DNA of 64,000 nt from Aplidium turbinatum (GCA_918807975.1 OU964921.1:17207498-17271497), one strand, 5' to 3'; shown: positions 39,701-45,574, counted from the stretch's first letter. Program-made: numbers and translations. Notes: generated from the sequence alone by a model not told the origin.

Positions 39701-42700
39701 CATGATGAGCCCTGCTCAGATTCGTCACTGGAAGCAGAATCTAAATCTAGCTCAGGAATACATGAGTCGTCAAATTCAGACCCACTGTCTTCACACTCAG
39801 ATACGTCATCAGGAATATTACGCAAATATTCAAGAACTTCGTCTCTTCCAAAACGTCTTTTTCTCGACATAACTGTATTGCTCTAGCTAGACTGTCTACT
39901 GCTGCTGGTTAGGAAAATACAGAATGAATGAAAAAGCGATAGCCAGTACTTTGGGACATGAACAGAAAAACAAAACTGAGCAGTCAAATATAAAAAAGTC
40001 TGGTGATGATGGCTACTGTCATAAAAGCTTAGCAGGTAGTCAAAATGACTACATTGGGCATTGAGGAAATTTTGGGTCGTATGGCCCTCAAACAAATAAA
40101 TTTCAAAGTGATAATTCGAAATCCAACCAAGTTCACCGATTGATTAGAAGTCACTGCTGGACAGTGACCTGCAAATAACAGCAAAAAAGATGTGCGAACT
40201 TTAACAAATTCAAGTAGTCATTTTGACTACTGTGGGCATTCTAGTGTTAACCAACTCTTGAGTACTACATCTTCCAAGATTACCCCTCGCTTTGAAAAAT
40301 TTATTAGAAGTCAAAGCTATATTCAAGTTTCACATTACGCTACATCAGGGGTCACCAACCTTTTTTGCATGCGGGCCACTTTGGCACTAAGGAGAGCTGT
40401 GGCGGGCCGCACTAATAAAATTTTAGGTAGGTTGATTCTTATGCAAGAAAAGAACGCATTTCGTACCCAGTATCCAGCGTTACATGTTGTTCATATTTAT
40501 GTTAGAATACCGCAGCAACAAAATTAATCGAACAACGCTACTGCCAGGCCAAGCTCCTTTTACACCACTTTTGACTTTTTTTAACAATGCCTATAATAAA
40601 CGAGGCCACTTGTTTTGCGCACTTATGGCGAGGCGAGTGGTTTCATCAGAATATTCATCGCCAAGCAAGAGTGGTGTTGTCACTTCGCTTCACAAAAGAT
40701 ATCTTGCAATTAAGAATTTCAGTAAACAAGGAAATGTTTGACACATCGCAATACAGGCAACAATAGTGATCTGCAAACATATTAGCGAAAAATAGACTCC
40801 AATAACAGGGAAAAAGAAACCAGGCACCATGAAACAAACGCTTGTGGCAATCACCGAAAAATCGCAATTCTATCGTAATTCATGAACAGTCTTCCCTCTA
40901 AAAAAGCAATGAGTTGGTTTTTCATCCTTTTTGTGAGAGTCTATAAAACCGTCTTTCTTTTATTATAGACAACTGTCACTTGCGATGCTATCAGCTTGGC
41001 AAGAATTTGTTGATTAACAACATTTGCAGTAGCCTACTTGCTTCGGCAGTAGCCTACATATACTAAAATAGGAACGATACAGAGAAGATTAGCATGGTCA
41101 CTGCGCAAGGATGACACGCAAAATCGTGAAGCGTTCCATATTTCTTAAAAAAAAAGCATTTTGCAGTACTAAGCTAAATATTTTCATAATACAATCAGAA
41201 AAAGTTTTTAAATTTATATATAATATTTTGCCAATTTATTATAAATTGAGTTGGCACACCGACCTATTTTGCCAACAAAAACTTGCATAAAGAGAACACT
41301 GCTCGTGAAACACAATAACGGTGAAACGCACACTAGTGTTTACGTGACATTTGCAAACTTAAAATAAACAACCAACCCTATGCTCACAGACATTTTCAAA
41401 ATTTGAAAACAGAAGTTTTAATCAACCACTGGGACAGTGTGGCTGGACAATGGACATCGCATTGGAATAAATTTAAGCAACCTCCATATAGGCTAATCTG
41501 ATTTGTCGGTCGGTGGAATCGTATGCAAAGCGAAAATATGCTTTCCGGAAAGTATTCTTGCCTTCGTGCTCTTTAACTCTTCAAGAAAAGTATTTTTGGT
41601 TATACTTGTACGCTGATTCCTTCCGCGGGCCGCAGCGATACAGCGTGGCGGGCCGCCAGTTGGTGACCCCTGCGCTACATTATTTGTATTTGTTGTTCTG
41701 AAAGAGTGTTTTCTTTGTGACTTGTTTTCTTTGTAGCGGTCCTTTATAAAATTTAGGTTTTGAATTTAGCCCTCGTGCTAAAAAGGTTTATATTCAACCT
41801 TTTGAGCACTTTGAGTCCCCTAACAACACACAAAATAACATGCGTGGTTTCTTTATTGATAAAAAAAAATTAACATAAACACCTAATAAAAATTGAATGA
41901 TTAGCAGAGAAAAAATCTAGATGTAAGTGAAAAAAACGTATCTTTAAAGATATGCGACAGCCCATCTCTTTGTAAGCTTCAAGCCAGTTATCAACTTCCT
42001 TCTTAAAGAAAGATGATATTTTAGGTTATTGCCCAAAAAGTCTGCACTCAGCCACTTAAATGCTTTTCAAACCCGCAGTTCCAGTGTATTTTGCACTTTC
42101 TCAAAATCTGGATTTTTTAAAACTTCTCAAATTTGTGGGCTAACAAAGATGCCTTCTCTCATTTTTGCTTCGCTTATTTTGGGAAACTTGATACAGAAAA
42201 ATGCGAATCCATTGGAATTGGTCTTACCAGCTGTTTAGCAAAATTATCCATTAAGCCCAATTTTATATAAAGTTGTGGCAATAATGCATGTTTGGGCTCA
42301 ACTAAAAAGCCACTTTTGATATTTTCATTTCCTAAAATGTATGAGTCTCTTGCTGGCCAGCCTCTTCGAACATTGTGTTGTGCAGCACGACTATCACATA
42401 GATAGAGGAAGCAGCAATGTTTGGTGAACCCTCCTTGGATTCTCATTAAAATGCCGATGACCTTAAGATCTCCATAATGTTTTATCTGTATTCACTGCAC
42501 TGAATCGTACTGAGGGGGATTTCAATATTTTTGTAAGATTCCTTTAAATGCGCAGAGTGTGCCACAGGAACAGGTGGTTTTATATTACCATTATGAAGAA
42601 GAACAGCTTCGAGGCTACTTTTAGAAGAGTCAAAGAAGAGCATTAATTCAACTGTGGATTAGTTCAACCGTGGATTGTTTAACTCTAACGTTAACCCCAA

Positions 42701-45427
42701 GCTTTTATAGATCAAGCTTAAAAACATAAAATGTAAATATTTCAAATACGTAAGAAATACGTTTAAGAACAAATATTGTCATCTCTAAGTAAAATTTGCT
42801 GTTGACCAGTGTAATCAAACTAATACTTTTAATGGCTATAAATAAAAATATAAAAAGCTAACAAGACATAGAAAGTTCCTCACTTGTAAAGAATGGATAA
42901 TATTTTATAATTGTTGATGTGAGCGGCCAGCATGAAAGGTGTCAAGCCAGGCTCAAATGGAGACGTAGTTCCGGGTAGGATCTGCAATGATGTTTGGGGA
43001 TCTTTTTCAAGCAATAATTCAATTGCTTCGTAGAATTCGCTTTGAATCGCGTAGAATAGCGCATCTCCTAGTTTGATGCCTTCTGTCAAAAGCACGTTGG
43101 CAAGGTTAAAAACTTCGTGGTTCATTCAATAAAGCTATATTCCGCTTCTATAGTGATAGTCATTCATGTTCACTAAAAACATTGTCGGCTGCGTAGTCGA
43201 GTGGTAAGAGCCCTGGAATAGCAATCGAAAGGGGGCTGGTTCGACAACGCTCAAAAGCATGCGACTGTGTCTTTGGCAGGACACTTAAAGGCGTGCCTGA
43301 GGGTGAACACGAAGATTGGCTTCCTTGCCTTCCCTTCTTCTAAATCTTCAAATACCAGGTGTAAGCCTGGATACAACAAACAACTAAAAACATTAGAAGT
43401 GCACTGGGTAATCGTATCACTTTCAACATCTTGTGTTTATTATTGCAAAGCTTGGCAACAAGAAGAATAAAACTTGAAACGTGTTGAAGTTGTGCCTATT
43501 GTAAATAACCACTAGTTCTAAAGCAACACGTCACGACACTCGGACCTTTGGGGGAACATAGTACAATTTTTTCTGGCTAACAAAAAGCCAAAGGGCAGTA
43601 TCGTAATTATCGGCAGTCCCTTATCATAAATGATACGAATTTAGTTTTCTCAACACCTCAAACCATCGAAATGTAGCAATTATTGATCTCTGACAAGATC
43701 TTAAAAACACCATTGATTAAGCTAGACTAGCGTCCAGCTGAGGTAAAACCAGTTCCGGTTGTTACGCGTTCACATTTCACTTATAGGCCTATGTCGATTT
43801 TCAAAAATGGTTTTGGTTAATTTAACTGTTTTATTTTTCAGGTTCTATTTGATACAGTGATCGGACTACATGGCTCAAAACCATCGCGTTTGTGATTTAA
43901 AAATCAGCGATAAAACCTGCCTTAAACGGAACCTATCGATAAAACCTAGTGTGTAGTGTCAAAATTATGATTAAACTGCAGACAATCCTAGCCTATCCGA
44001 AACATTACTCACGAATTTCGTCACTGAGCAAAAATCTGATAACCTCCAGGTGCTGGTTCAAGGTTGCCAGGCTCAAAGCCGAGCGATCTAAGGAATCTAC
44101 ACAGTTCACATTCAAGTGGAACAAATAATAAGACTGCTGTTCAAACATTTCTTTCAGTGCTTCTAAATTTCCATTGGCTGAATGATGAAGCAAATCTAAC
44201 TCATAGTTGTTGAGTTCTCCTGAAATTTTAATAAATAATAATATATACTTTTTTTTAACTTACTGAGTTATTTTTTATGTTTAGCCGTTTTCTAAACAGT
44301 GTGTTGTTGCAAAGTTTGATGTCATGTGAATATGAAGAACGGTGCTAATCTAGGCTTAAAAGGATTTAGCCTAAATCTATATAATGTACTCCACCATGTC
44401 GGTAAAACCAAACTTAAATTCAAAAGAAGCTTTAAAAAATATTCAAAATGAAATATAGTTTCCGTGCACTCAGTTTGGTATTATTATCTTCAGTTTGGTA
44501 TGTTAATCTGGTTGAATTAGTTTGTACCTTACAAAAATAAAACTACATCAATTAAAAACAAGTTATATTTAATAATATGGAGAGTTGTGCCATTAAGATG
44601 CATAATTATAGATTATATTCAACTTGTGGTTAAAATGCACATCTCCACTCAGGAAGTGTAAAGGTTAAAATCCATAAAAAATATTAAAAGGATGGTGTTT
44701 TGGTACAGGAAGTAAATAAACAATGATACACTTTTGACGATGTTCACATTCGATAAGGTGACCATTGAGGACAATTATGATGGCGTTTCTCTTTCTAGAT
44801 GTTATGTTTTGAATAACTTACCATCGTTGTTGAACGTTCGTAATAGCATTCTATGGTTGGAATCCAGGTGAATGGAGCTGTTATTTAGCTCTGAAAGGTT
44901 GGATTGCAGTGACCTGTGGCTTAAAGCACATGAGCCTGAGGTTAAAAAATGTCATGCACAGATGCAAGTTTGAAAAATAGAGTACCATCAAAGTATAAGC
45001 TTACAATATTCAATTATATACGTCGGTTTCATGTCTGTGGATGCTAAATTGATTATGAAAGATGGCGAGTTTACACTTTAGCCAGAACAAGTTTTCCTCA
45101 TTATATATTCCGTTGATACGGATGCAAACAAAGAAAATTGCATTTGTTGCTTGATTTGGTTTTACAGTATATCTGTATCCTCGGACTGACAAAGCCGTGA
45201 TAGGTTATGCCTTGTAATTTCGCATACTTGTAGAAGCTTTTGACGCAGAACCGGTTACTTAGATTGACAGAGCTGAGTGAAGTCTCCGATTGTTGAAGTG
45301 TTGTTACCAGGAAATTATTTTTACAATACAAGATACTGATTCGACCACAATATGTTGTGATTTTTAATTCATTTCAACAAAAAAATATAAAAGAACTAAT
45401 TTGAAACCTACCTTGGTGTGTTTCCAT
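647..45427 (-). CDS. TRPC-like cation channel gene, 14 exons found, 3' end outside window
   Basis: Transient receptor potential (canonical class) subunits form tetrameric, calcium-permeable plasma-membrane channels, typically opened downstream of phospholipase C. Exons, 5' to 3': 45427-45412, 44935-44822, 44219-44013, 43082-42884, 26984-26844, 23499-23352, 22801-22646, 20015-19896, 18328-18137, 17205-17128, 16770-16665, 15244-15096, 2719-2567 and probably 728-647. Every junction is AG/GT and all phases agree, giving 593 codons through exon 13. Domain order: short N-terminus (1-43), ankyrin region (about 44-178), TRP linker helices (about 179-367), pre-S1/S1 (368-431), S2 (432-457), S3 (458-492), S4 (493-542), S5 (543-593). 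Pore, S6 and TRP box are not in the window. The sequence is quite divergent from vertebrate TRPCs. TRPC rather than TRPA/TRPV is chosen from the ankyrin spacing, the linker and the FGPLQ motif at the end of S4. Confidence 0.85.
1006..2245. mobile_element. non-autonomous hAT element, 1240 bp, perfect 8-bp TSD
   Basis: Ends are CAGGGGCGTATCCT and AGGATACGCCACTG, inverted and nearly matching, flanked by identical ACTAAGTT duplications (998-1005 and 2246-2253). The interior repeats 'gcaagggaagca', holds a GC-rich stem (GGGGGGCATGCCCCCGG) and has no credible transposase, so this is probably a deletion derivative mobilised in trans. It lies in the intron between exons 13 and 14. The perfect duplication suggests a fairly recent insertion. 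Confidence 0.88.
2567..2719 (-). CDS. TRPC-like exon 13 (S4-S5 linker and S5)
   Basis: 153 bp, 51 codons, phase 0 both ends. VSLDLMLHDTFRFLVIF and LAFGSGITELY correspond to TRPC ISLGRMLxDIxKFxxIF ... FAxGLNQLY. After S5 the chain has CTCNATNTCNT, with N-glycosylation sequons and cysteines, as expected for the outer loop. Acceptor TTTATTAG, donor ACG/GTGAGC. The intron to exon 12 is about 12.4 kb. Confidence 0.88.
2720..4425. other. intron sequence, nothing recognised
   Basis: AT-rich intron of the channel gene between exons 13 and 12. The minus-strand open frame 3105-2851 has no splice context or homology. I see no RNA gene or intact repeat. Confidence 0.4.
4723..6624 (-). pseudogene. LINE reverse transcriptase and C-terminal region
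   Basis: Two open stretches, 6624-6241 and 6237-4723, lie in the same frame and are separated by a single TAG (6243-6241) where related elements have Glu. Motifs: SPGPDKI (RT motif 0/1), RSYRPISLL, VFLDLTAAYDTVWH, NGVPQGSVLAPLLF and the catalytic YAYADDLAIL at about 5625. Downstream come the YLGVTLDRSLTYRHH and ALRTVTGCLRPTPLDNLP blocks typical of the CR1/Jockey-group LINEs. The frame then leads into a Cys/His region toward 4540. Confidence 0.9.
6850..7600 (-). pseudogene. LINE apurinic endonuclease domain
   Basis: This domain nicks the target DNA to prime reverse transcription. Visible motifs are LQLNIES (start, in another frame than the rest), YAGDFNCQHIDWG (the GDFN catalytic block), TNPDLAF and SQHRPSLI. 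The last usually reads SDHRP, so the aspartate of the catalytic Asp-His pair is replaced by Gln, which would abolish cleavage. The domain is split between two frames around 7470. Confidence 0.85.
8722..9339. other. intron sequence, nothing recognised
   Basis: AT-rich intron DNA right of the hAT element. Two short overlapping frames on opposite strands (8732-8992) look fortuitous. Confidence 0.35.
9340..9665 (-). mobile_element. LINE 3' fragment, C-terminal domain
   Basis: The minus frame 9692-9354 encodes QVYDQCILPTATYGAETWNL and then KLKWSWAGHIARYQDNRWT. Both blocks are characteristic of the C-terminal part of LINE reverse transcriptases of the endonuclease-reverse transcriptase/CFDP2-like type (RTE-like). 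The copy is severely 5' truncated; its upstream boundary adjoins the left repeat of the inverted pair that follows. Confidence 0.8.
9680..10033 (-). repeat. left arm of an inverted repeat pair with ribozyme-like core
   Basis: This arm is about 85-90% identical to the reverse complement of 10192-10470, apart from about 75 extra bases (near 9758-9832) made of short GTCAGTTCA repeats. Inverted terminal repeats carrying hammerhead cores are known from Penelope-like retroelements (their pLTRs can be inverted), and that is my best guess. No reverse transcriptase or GIY-YIG domain is present between the arms. Confidence 0.7.
9844..9875 (-). ncRNA. hammerhead-like core (left copy)
   Basis: On the minus strand: CCTGATGAG, a 5-bp stem GACAC/GTGTC closed by ACGTAC, then GAAA. 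These are the conserved CUGAUGA box, stem II and GAAA box of a hammerhead ribozyme in the right order and spacing. I could not find a convincing stem I and stem III with a clear cleavage site, so self-cleavage is unproven. Confidence 0.5.
10192..10470 (+). repeat. right arm of the inverted repeat pair
   Basis: Mate of 9680-10033. The arms match from GGTTGGAAACAGATCATA at the inner end to AACAAAGGAACC at the outer end. The 158-bp spacer (10034-10191) is of unknown origin. Confidence 0.7.
10353..10384 (+). ncRNA. hammerhead-like core (right copy)
   Basis: Same arrangement as the left copy but with CTTGATGAG instead of CCTGATGAG, so one core base is changed. Stem II (GACAC/GTGTC) and GAAA are intact. 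Confidence 0.4.
10623..11002 (+). mobile_element. hAT (Charlie-like) 3' remnant
   Basis: The frame from 10623 ends in SALTNMKTKYRSRLSVDLDL, the C-terminal hAT dimerisation motif of ZBED/Charlie-type transposases. It is followed at 10970-11002 by the terminus TTTGGGAAACCCTG, a typical Charlie end. The 5' end is not recognisable. Confidence 0.7.
12757..12820 (-). mobile_element. extreme 3' end of the CR1/Jockey-group LINE
   Basis: 64 bp matching 4480-4545 closely: (CGT)n, then GAGCTTCTGGGGCCGAGGGT and CACCCCAGATTCACGAT. It is a dead-on-arrival, 5'-truncated insertion containing only the microsatellite tail and the last 3' UTR bases. Confidence 0.85.
13834..13861. repeat. perfect 28-bp palindrome
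   Basis: Reads CTACATTACAAAAT followed by its exact reverse complement, with no spacer. It lies inside the piggyBac-type element; role unknown. Confidence 0.7.
15096..15244 (-). CDS. TRPC-like exon 12 (S4)
   Basis: 149 bp, phase 1 in, phase 0 out. A short extracellular loop is followed by SDIFIAISYILIHMRIMELL and ERTFGPLQ. FGPLQ at the end of S4 is diagnostic for TRPC channels (LGPLQ), and it reads straight into VSLDLML of the next exon. Acceptor ACTTGCAG, donor CAG/GTTTGA. Confidence 0.87.
15245..16664. other. intron between exons 12 and 11
   Basis: No coding exon seen. Short ATCAGA repeats occur at 16368-16430 (CAAAACATCAGA three times), and a stretch beginning AAAGGGATACTAAAGGAA near 16163 may be the end of a miniature transposon, which I cannot close. 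Confidence 0.35.
16665..16770 (-). CDS. TRPC-like exon 11 (S3)
   Basis: 106 bp, phase 0 in, phase 1 out. Begins GLREYLSDIWNWNDMATILF, the classical TRPC start of S3 (EYxxDxWNxxDF), and continues to MLLRLIHIIQG. The open frame runs on in both directions beyond this, but that is intron: acceptor GACTGATACAG and donor GAG/GTAGGA bound the conserved part. Confidence 0.88.
17128..17205 (-). CDS. TRPC-like exon 10 (S2)
   Basis: 78 bp, 26 codons. Encodes IPPLLIIAYFWILGKLFQEL then REIGHQ; the pattern matches TRPC S2 (WxLGFIWQEIKQLW). Acceptor GCTTTGTAG, donor CAG/GTAATA. A different frame is open across this stretch, but only this frame carries the S2 pattern and fits the neighbours. Confidence 0.82.
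17683..17962 (+). mobile_element. tRNA-derived SINE, family A
   Basis: The head resembles a tRNA gene with A box (TTAGTTCAGTGGTTAAGCGC, 17691-17710) and B box (GGTTCGACTCT, 17733-17743). The body has GTCAATCTCGGTGACC and the tail AGGATAAAGATTCAAAACC. A second copy lies inverted at 27300-30756. It is not a tRNA gene: the acceptor arms do not pair. Confidence 0.8.
18137..18328 (-). CDS. TRPC-like exon 9 (S1 region)
   Basis: 192 bp, 64 codons, phase 0 both ends. Two hydrophobic stretches flank the signature ISPKSGLGRLMRNPTVKF, equivalent to LAPKSxLGRLxRxPFxKF of TRPC channels. Donor GCA/GTAAGT is strong; acceptor CGTCTCTCAG. One of the clearest family matches in the gene. Confidence 0.9.
18425..18560. 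repeat. dispersed repeat shared with 60322-60465
   Basis: Starts CGCTTTTAGCAGCATGAT and runs through GCCTGATGCTGC and GGTAATA to GTTCCCTAGTCAT; it matches 60322-60465 in the same orientation at roughly 80%. Family unknown; it overlaps no exon. Confidence 0.65.
19098..19305. repeat. perfect hairpin: 97-bp arms, 14-bp loop
   Basis: Arms 19098-19194 and 19209-19305 are exact reverse complements over 97 bp; the loop is CCAAGTAACTAACC. The inner part is built of AACAGTTGGCC-like units. GTAGACC flanks both sides (19092-19098 and 19305-19311), suggesting a 7-8-bp target duplication and so a foldback-type miniature transposon with ends CATGGACTTC. It lies in the intron between exons 9 and 8. Any transcript would form a long perfect dsRNA stem. 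Confidence 0.95.
19896..20015 (-). CDS. TRPC-like exon 8 (pre-S1)
   Basis: 120 bp, 40 codons. AVKYEMKDFVTSDNSQLAL matches the TRPC stretch LAIKYEQKEFVAHxxCQQLL, and FRRLKGLKATFVQ matches the basic pre-S1 segment. Acceptor TTCCTATTAG, donor CAG/GTACTT. Its reading continues directly into the hydrophobic exon 9. Confidence 0.85.
20016..21295. other. intron between exons 8 and 7, left part
   Basis: A simple, partly self-complementary stretch rich in ATGGAA/TTCCAT lies at 20495-20640 (GATGGAAGACTTCCATC). Otherwise nothing recognised. Confidence 0.4.
21300..21725 (+). mobile_element. LINE 3' fragment
   Basis: Plus-strand frames give a KEPRKRGKGKL-type stretch and then ADALDRSMWRQGVKAIA followed by GEFGHPR and a stop. 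This is the usual C-terminal end of RTE-like LINE proteins (GRPRKTW ... EDAxDRxxWR). The remaining 3' UTR ends near 21725. At least one frame change lies between the two stretches. Confidence 0.6.
22646..22801 (-). CDS. TRPC-like exon 7 (linker with acidic insert)
   Basis: 156 bp, 52 codons, phase 0 both ends. Begins EVRSANELADFMRYDL, in the place of the TRPC segment DQCRSSEEVxxxLN, then runs into about 20 residues that are nearly all Asp/Glu (roughly protein residues 292-308), then a basic stretch ending YLKPIEK. The donor, AAG/GTTCGA, is weak. The acidic run is unusual at this position in TRPC channels. Confidence 0.78.
23352..23499 (-). CDS. TRPC-like exon 6 (TRP linker helices)
   Basis: 148 bp. 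Encodes SWDPMNATMDLFGELHELA and YLAMAERCETFAMELL, the equivalent of the TRPC SxDPIxxAFELSxELxxLA ... YxxLxxQCxxFAxxLL helices that pack beneath the channel. Acceptor TATTTTTCAG, donor CAG/GTGAAG. Phase 2 in, phase 0 out. Confidence 0.88.
24262..26072 (+). mobile_element. piggyBac transposon relic with transposase
   Basis: The left end (TTTGCTCCTCAAACGGGGG) matches the right end of the element at 11480-14738 in inverse orientation. Decayed plus-strand frames contain DDYVSIDGTLYPM and FNPSKPAKYGLLFKFVNAV, the core of the piggyBac DDE domain, then YYVSGTESIVKYL in another frame. Multiple frameshifts and stops make it inactive. The right terminus was not found. Confidence 0.8.
26844..26984 (-). 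CDS. TRPC-like exon 5 (post-ankyrin linker)
   Basis: 141 bp, phase 2 in and out. Encodes a basic/acidic stretch and then SWDSVMERLLHYKARASPAF, which corresponds to the TRPC linker ...SLxRxxxYRALASPAYI. Acceptor TTTCTTTCTGTCAG has a strong pyrimidine tract; donor CAA/GTAGGT. Confidence 0.85.
27345..27688 (+). mobile_element. LINE 3' end inserted in the SINE
   Basis: Flanked by the 12-bp duplication GACTGGGAAAAC (27333-27344 and 27689-27700). Just before the end it encodes DFQTAHHIIYHCPVYRPQ and WLLRLDVTT then a stop. This is the Cys/His-rich C-terminus of CR1/Jockey-like LINE proteins. An A-rich tail (AAGAAAAAGAA) follows. Confidence 0.8.
28200..28930 (+). pseudogene. hAT transposase remnant (C-terminal part)
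   Basis: Open frame 28544-28798 plus a different frame downstream. The last part, VEAERAFSALRYF, KIRNRLND and ALIFLRQYYNK, is the C-terminal dimerisation domain required for hAT transposase oligomers. The catalytic N-terminal parts and BED finger are missing. Confidence 0.75.
29023..30542. mobile_element. unclassified TIR element, 1.5 kb, CCGG TSD
   Basis: Ends TGTAACGGTCCAGGAGTTAC and (reverse complement) TGTAGCATTCCAAGAGTTAC; flanked by CCGG on both sides. Near the ends and internally (30231-30305) there are many copies, in both directions, of a GTAACTTYTGGACTG-like motif. No coding capacity is credible. The superfamily is not clear to me. Confidence 0.65.
31356..31620 (-). mobile_element. 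LINE C-terminal fragment
   Basis: The minus frame includes NRFEMWHSKN, TNQSVLNQVNQTKILLKNIK and a QLQFLRQVLLKGK stretch. This matches the FEMWxxRRMLxIxW ... VLxRVxxxRxLLxxIKxRKxxYLGHILR pattern near the C-terminus of RTE-like endonuclease-reverse transcriptases. Short and isolated. Confidence 0.7.
31621..32735. other. intron sequence, nothing recognised
   Basis: Part of the 15.9-kb intron between exons 4 and 5. AT-rich; no exon, RNA gene or closed repeat seen. Confidence 0.35.
34431..35519. repeat. tandem repeat, about 400-bp unit, nearly three copies
   Basis: Units start ATTTGGGCAAAAAT at 34431, 34846 and 35244 and share CAATTTGGGCAGAATG and GTTTTCAA/ACCAGTTTA landmarks. The third unit is cut by the nested hAT at 35520 and seems to continue after 36979. 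Copies are about 70-75% alike by eye. Confidence 0.75.
35520..36970 (-). mobile_element. nested hAT element with transposase remnant
   Basis: Ends CATGGGCGCCGATC and GATCGGCGCCCATG, flanked by CTTGTAGG (35512-35519) and CTTGTGGG (36971-36978). Minus-strand frames encode ETLSVIQRLERFNKALQG (36600-36390) and, at 35668-36042, FLISPASSCSAESSFSTLRR with KTGLPSTMTQKRLNHAMV, the hAT dimerisation domain. The middle of the transposase is decayed. Confidence 0.87.
38560..40250 (-). mobile_element. piggyBac transposon relic
   Basis: The right terminus (minus-strand 5') is TTAACACTAGAATGCCCA ending at 40250, the piggyBac TTAA pattern. The transposase runs leftward in pieces: an acidic N-terminus (39870-39403, EYLRNIPDDVSECEDSG), a DUF4371-free helical part (39393-39154) and the DDE core (39126-38761) with ITVDKQLFPSKARCPF, FMASKPDKFGKKYWL and YLINGYPYIGKDE. 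Frame changes between pieces make it inactive. The left terminus is not found; the boundary with the BEL-like fossil is approximate. Confidence 0.82.
40346..41672. mobile_element. hAT element, 1327 bp, perfect TSD, carrying a U6 copy
   Basis: Ends CAGGGGTCACCAAC and GTTGGTGACCCCTG are a perfect 14-bp inverted match, with identical CGCTACAT duplications at 40338-40345 and 41673-41680. GCGGGCC-rich subterminal blocks are the usual hallmark of this non-autonomous hAT type. There is no transposase. A U6 snRNA-like sequence lies at 41035-41145. Confidence 0.92.
41035..41145 (+). ncRNA. U6 spliceosomal RNA pseudogene
   Basis: Contains TATACTAAAAT, then GGAACGATACAGAGAAGATT, AGCATGG, CTGCGCAAGGATGACACGCA and CGTGAAGCGTTCCATATTT, covering nearly the whole U6. 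The catalytic ACAGAGA box is intact. Differences from the usual U6: an extra TAGCCT after GGCAG, GGTCAC for GGCCCC, AAATC for AATTC, and a TTTC end rather than a T run. No TATA box or proximal element stands upstream, so it is probably a retroposed, silent copy. Confidence 0.85.
41840..42660 (-). pseudogene. degenerate copy of a widespread protein of unknown function
   Basis: Minus-strand frames contain FDSSKSSLEAVLLHNGN, LYLCDSRA, VRRGWPARDSYILGNENIK and QLYIKLGLMDNFAKQLVR, plus further pieces in other frames toward 41840. I recognise this pattern (LCLWDSRA ... WPxR ... LLPPLHIKLGLMKxFVKAL ... FPKxSEAKIK) from a protein that recurs in many copies in cnidarian, arthropod and other invertebrate genomes, probably tied to a mobile element, with no assigned function. 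Several stops and frame changes are present. Confidence 0.65.
42884..43082 (-). CDS. TRPC-like exon 4 (ankyrin repeats 3-4)
   Basis: 199 bp. Encodes GDALFYAIQSEFYEAIELLL and, after a short loop, LTPFMLAAHINNYKILSIL, matching the TRPC pattern GDALLYAI ... TPIILAAHxNNYEIL. An in-frame stop upstream of the ATG at 43125 shows that the open frame above 43082 is intron; the acceptor is CTTTTGACAG. The following intron is about 15.9 kb and holds most of the nested transposons of the window. Confidence 0.88.
43184..43382 (+). mobile_element. tRNA-derived SINE, family B, copy 1
   Basis: Begins GTCGGCTGCGTAGTCGAGTGG (A-box-like), with GGTTCGAC as B box, then a body GTCTTTGGCAGGACACTTAAAG and a tail ending CAACAAACA. 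Flanked by ACTAAAAACATT on both sides (12 bp). Lies in the intron between exons 3 and 4. Confidence 0.88.
44013..44219 (-). CDS. TRPC-like exon 3 (ankyrin repeats 1-2)
   Basis: 207 bp. Encodes a repeat helix with LLHHSANGNLEALKEMF, then NVNCVDSLDRSALSLAT and LEVIRFLLSDE. The block N-VNC-D-x-x-x-R-SAL followed by a second helix is the hallmark first ankyrin unit of TRPC channels. Acceptor AATTTCAG, donor ATTC/GTGAGT; phase 1 in, phase 1 out. Confidence 0.85.
44220..44821. other. intron between exons 2 and 3
   Basis: AT-rich, with no recognised repeat or extra exon. Confidence 0.4.
44822..44935 (-). CDS. TRPC-like exon 2 (N-terminal segment)
   Basis: 114 bp between a TTTTTTAACCTCAG acceptor and a GATG/GTAAGT donor, phase 1 at both ends. 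It encodes a serine- and asparagine-rich stretch with no recognisable fold, as expected for the cytosolic N-terminus before the ankyrin repeats. Support comes from splice sites and phase fit with exons 1 and 3 rather than from homology. Confidence 0.6.
45412..45427 (-). CDS. TRPC-like exon 1 (start codon exon)
   Basis: Sixteen coding bases, METHQ plus one base of the next codon, ending at a strong AAG/GTAGGT donor. The ATG sits in a good context (AAA before, G after). Its end phase fits the next acceptor at 44935. A second ATG a few codons upstream (45443 area) is in another frame and would not fit that acceptor without a shifted splice site, so I prefer this start. Being so short, it is the least certain exon; a different first exon farther upstream remains possible. 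Confidence 0.45.
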
Positions 45428-45574
45428 TTTGCTTATTTGGCATCGTGTTTAAGAGAGCTGGACCTTTCACAGCTGAAGTAGGCGAGCTTTGGCATAGAGG
45501 TAAAGTTGAGGCTTCTCTGGTTTTTCGCCTGACCTCAGGCTTCGTAATGGTTCGCTTCCCTTGAGCAACAAGGC

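Noticed and set aside
41035-41145. Functional U6 gene
   Set aside because: Base changes, a 6-bp insertion, no T-run terminator and no upstream promoter elements.
43184-43255. tRNA gene
   Set aside because: Head of a SINE with target duplications; anticodon arm is not credible.
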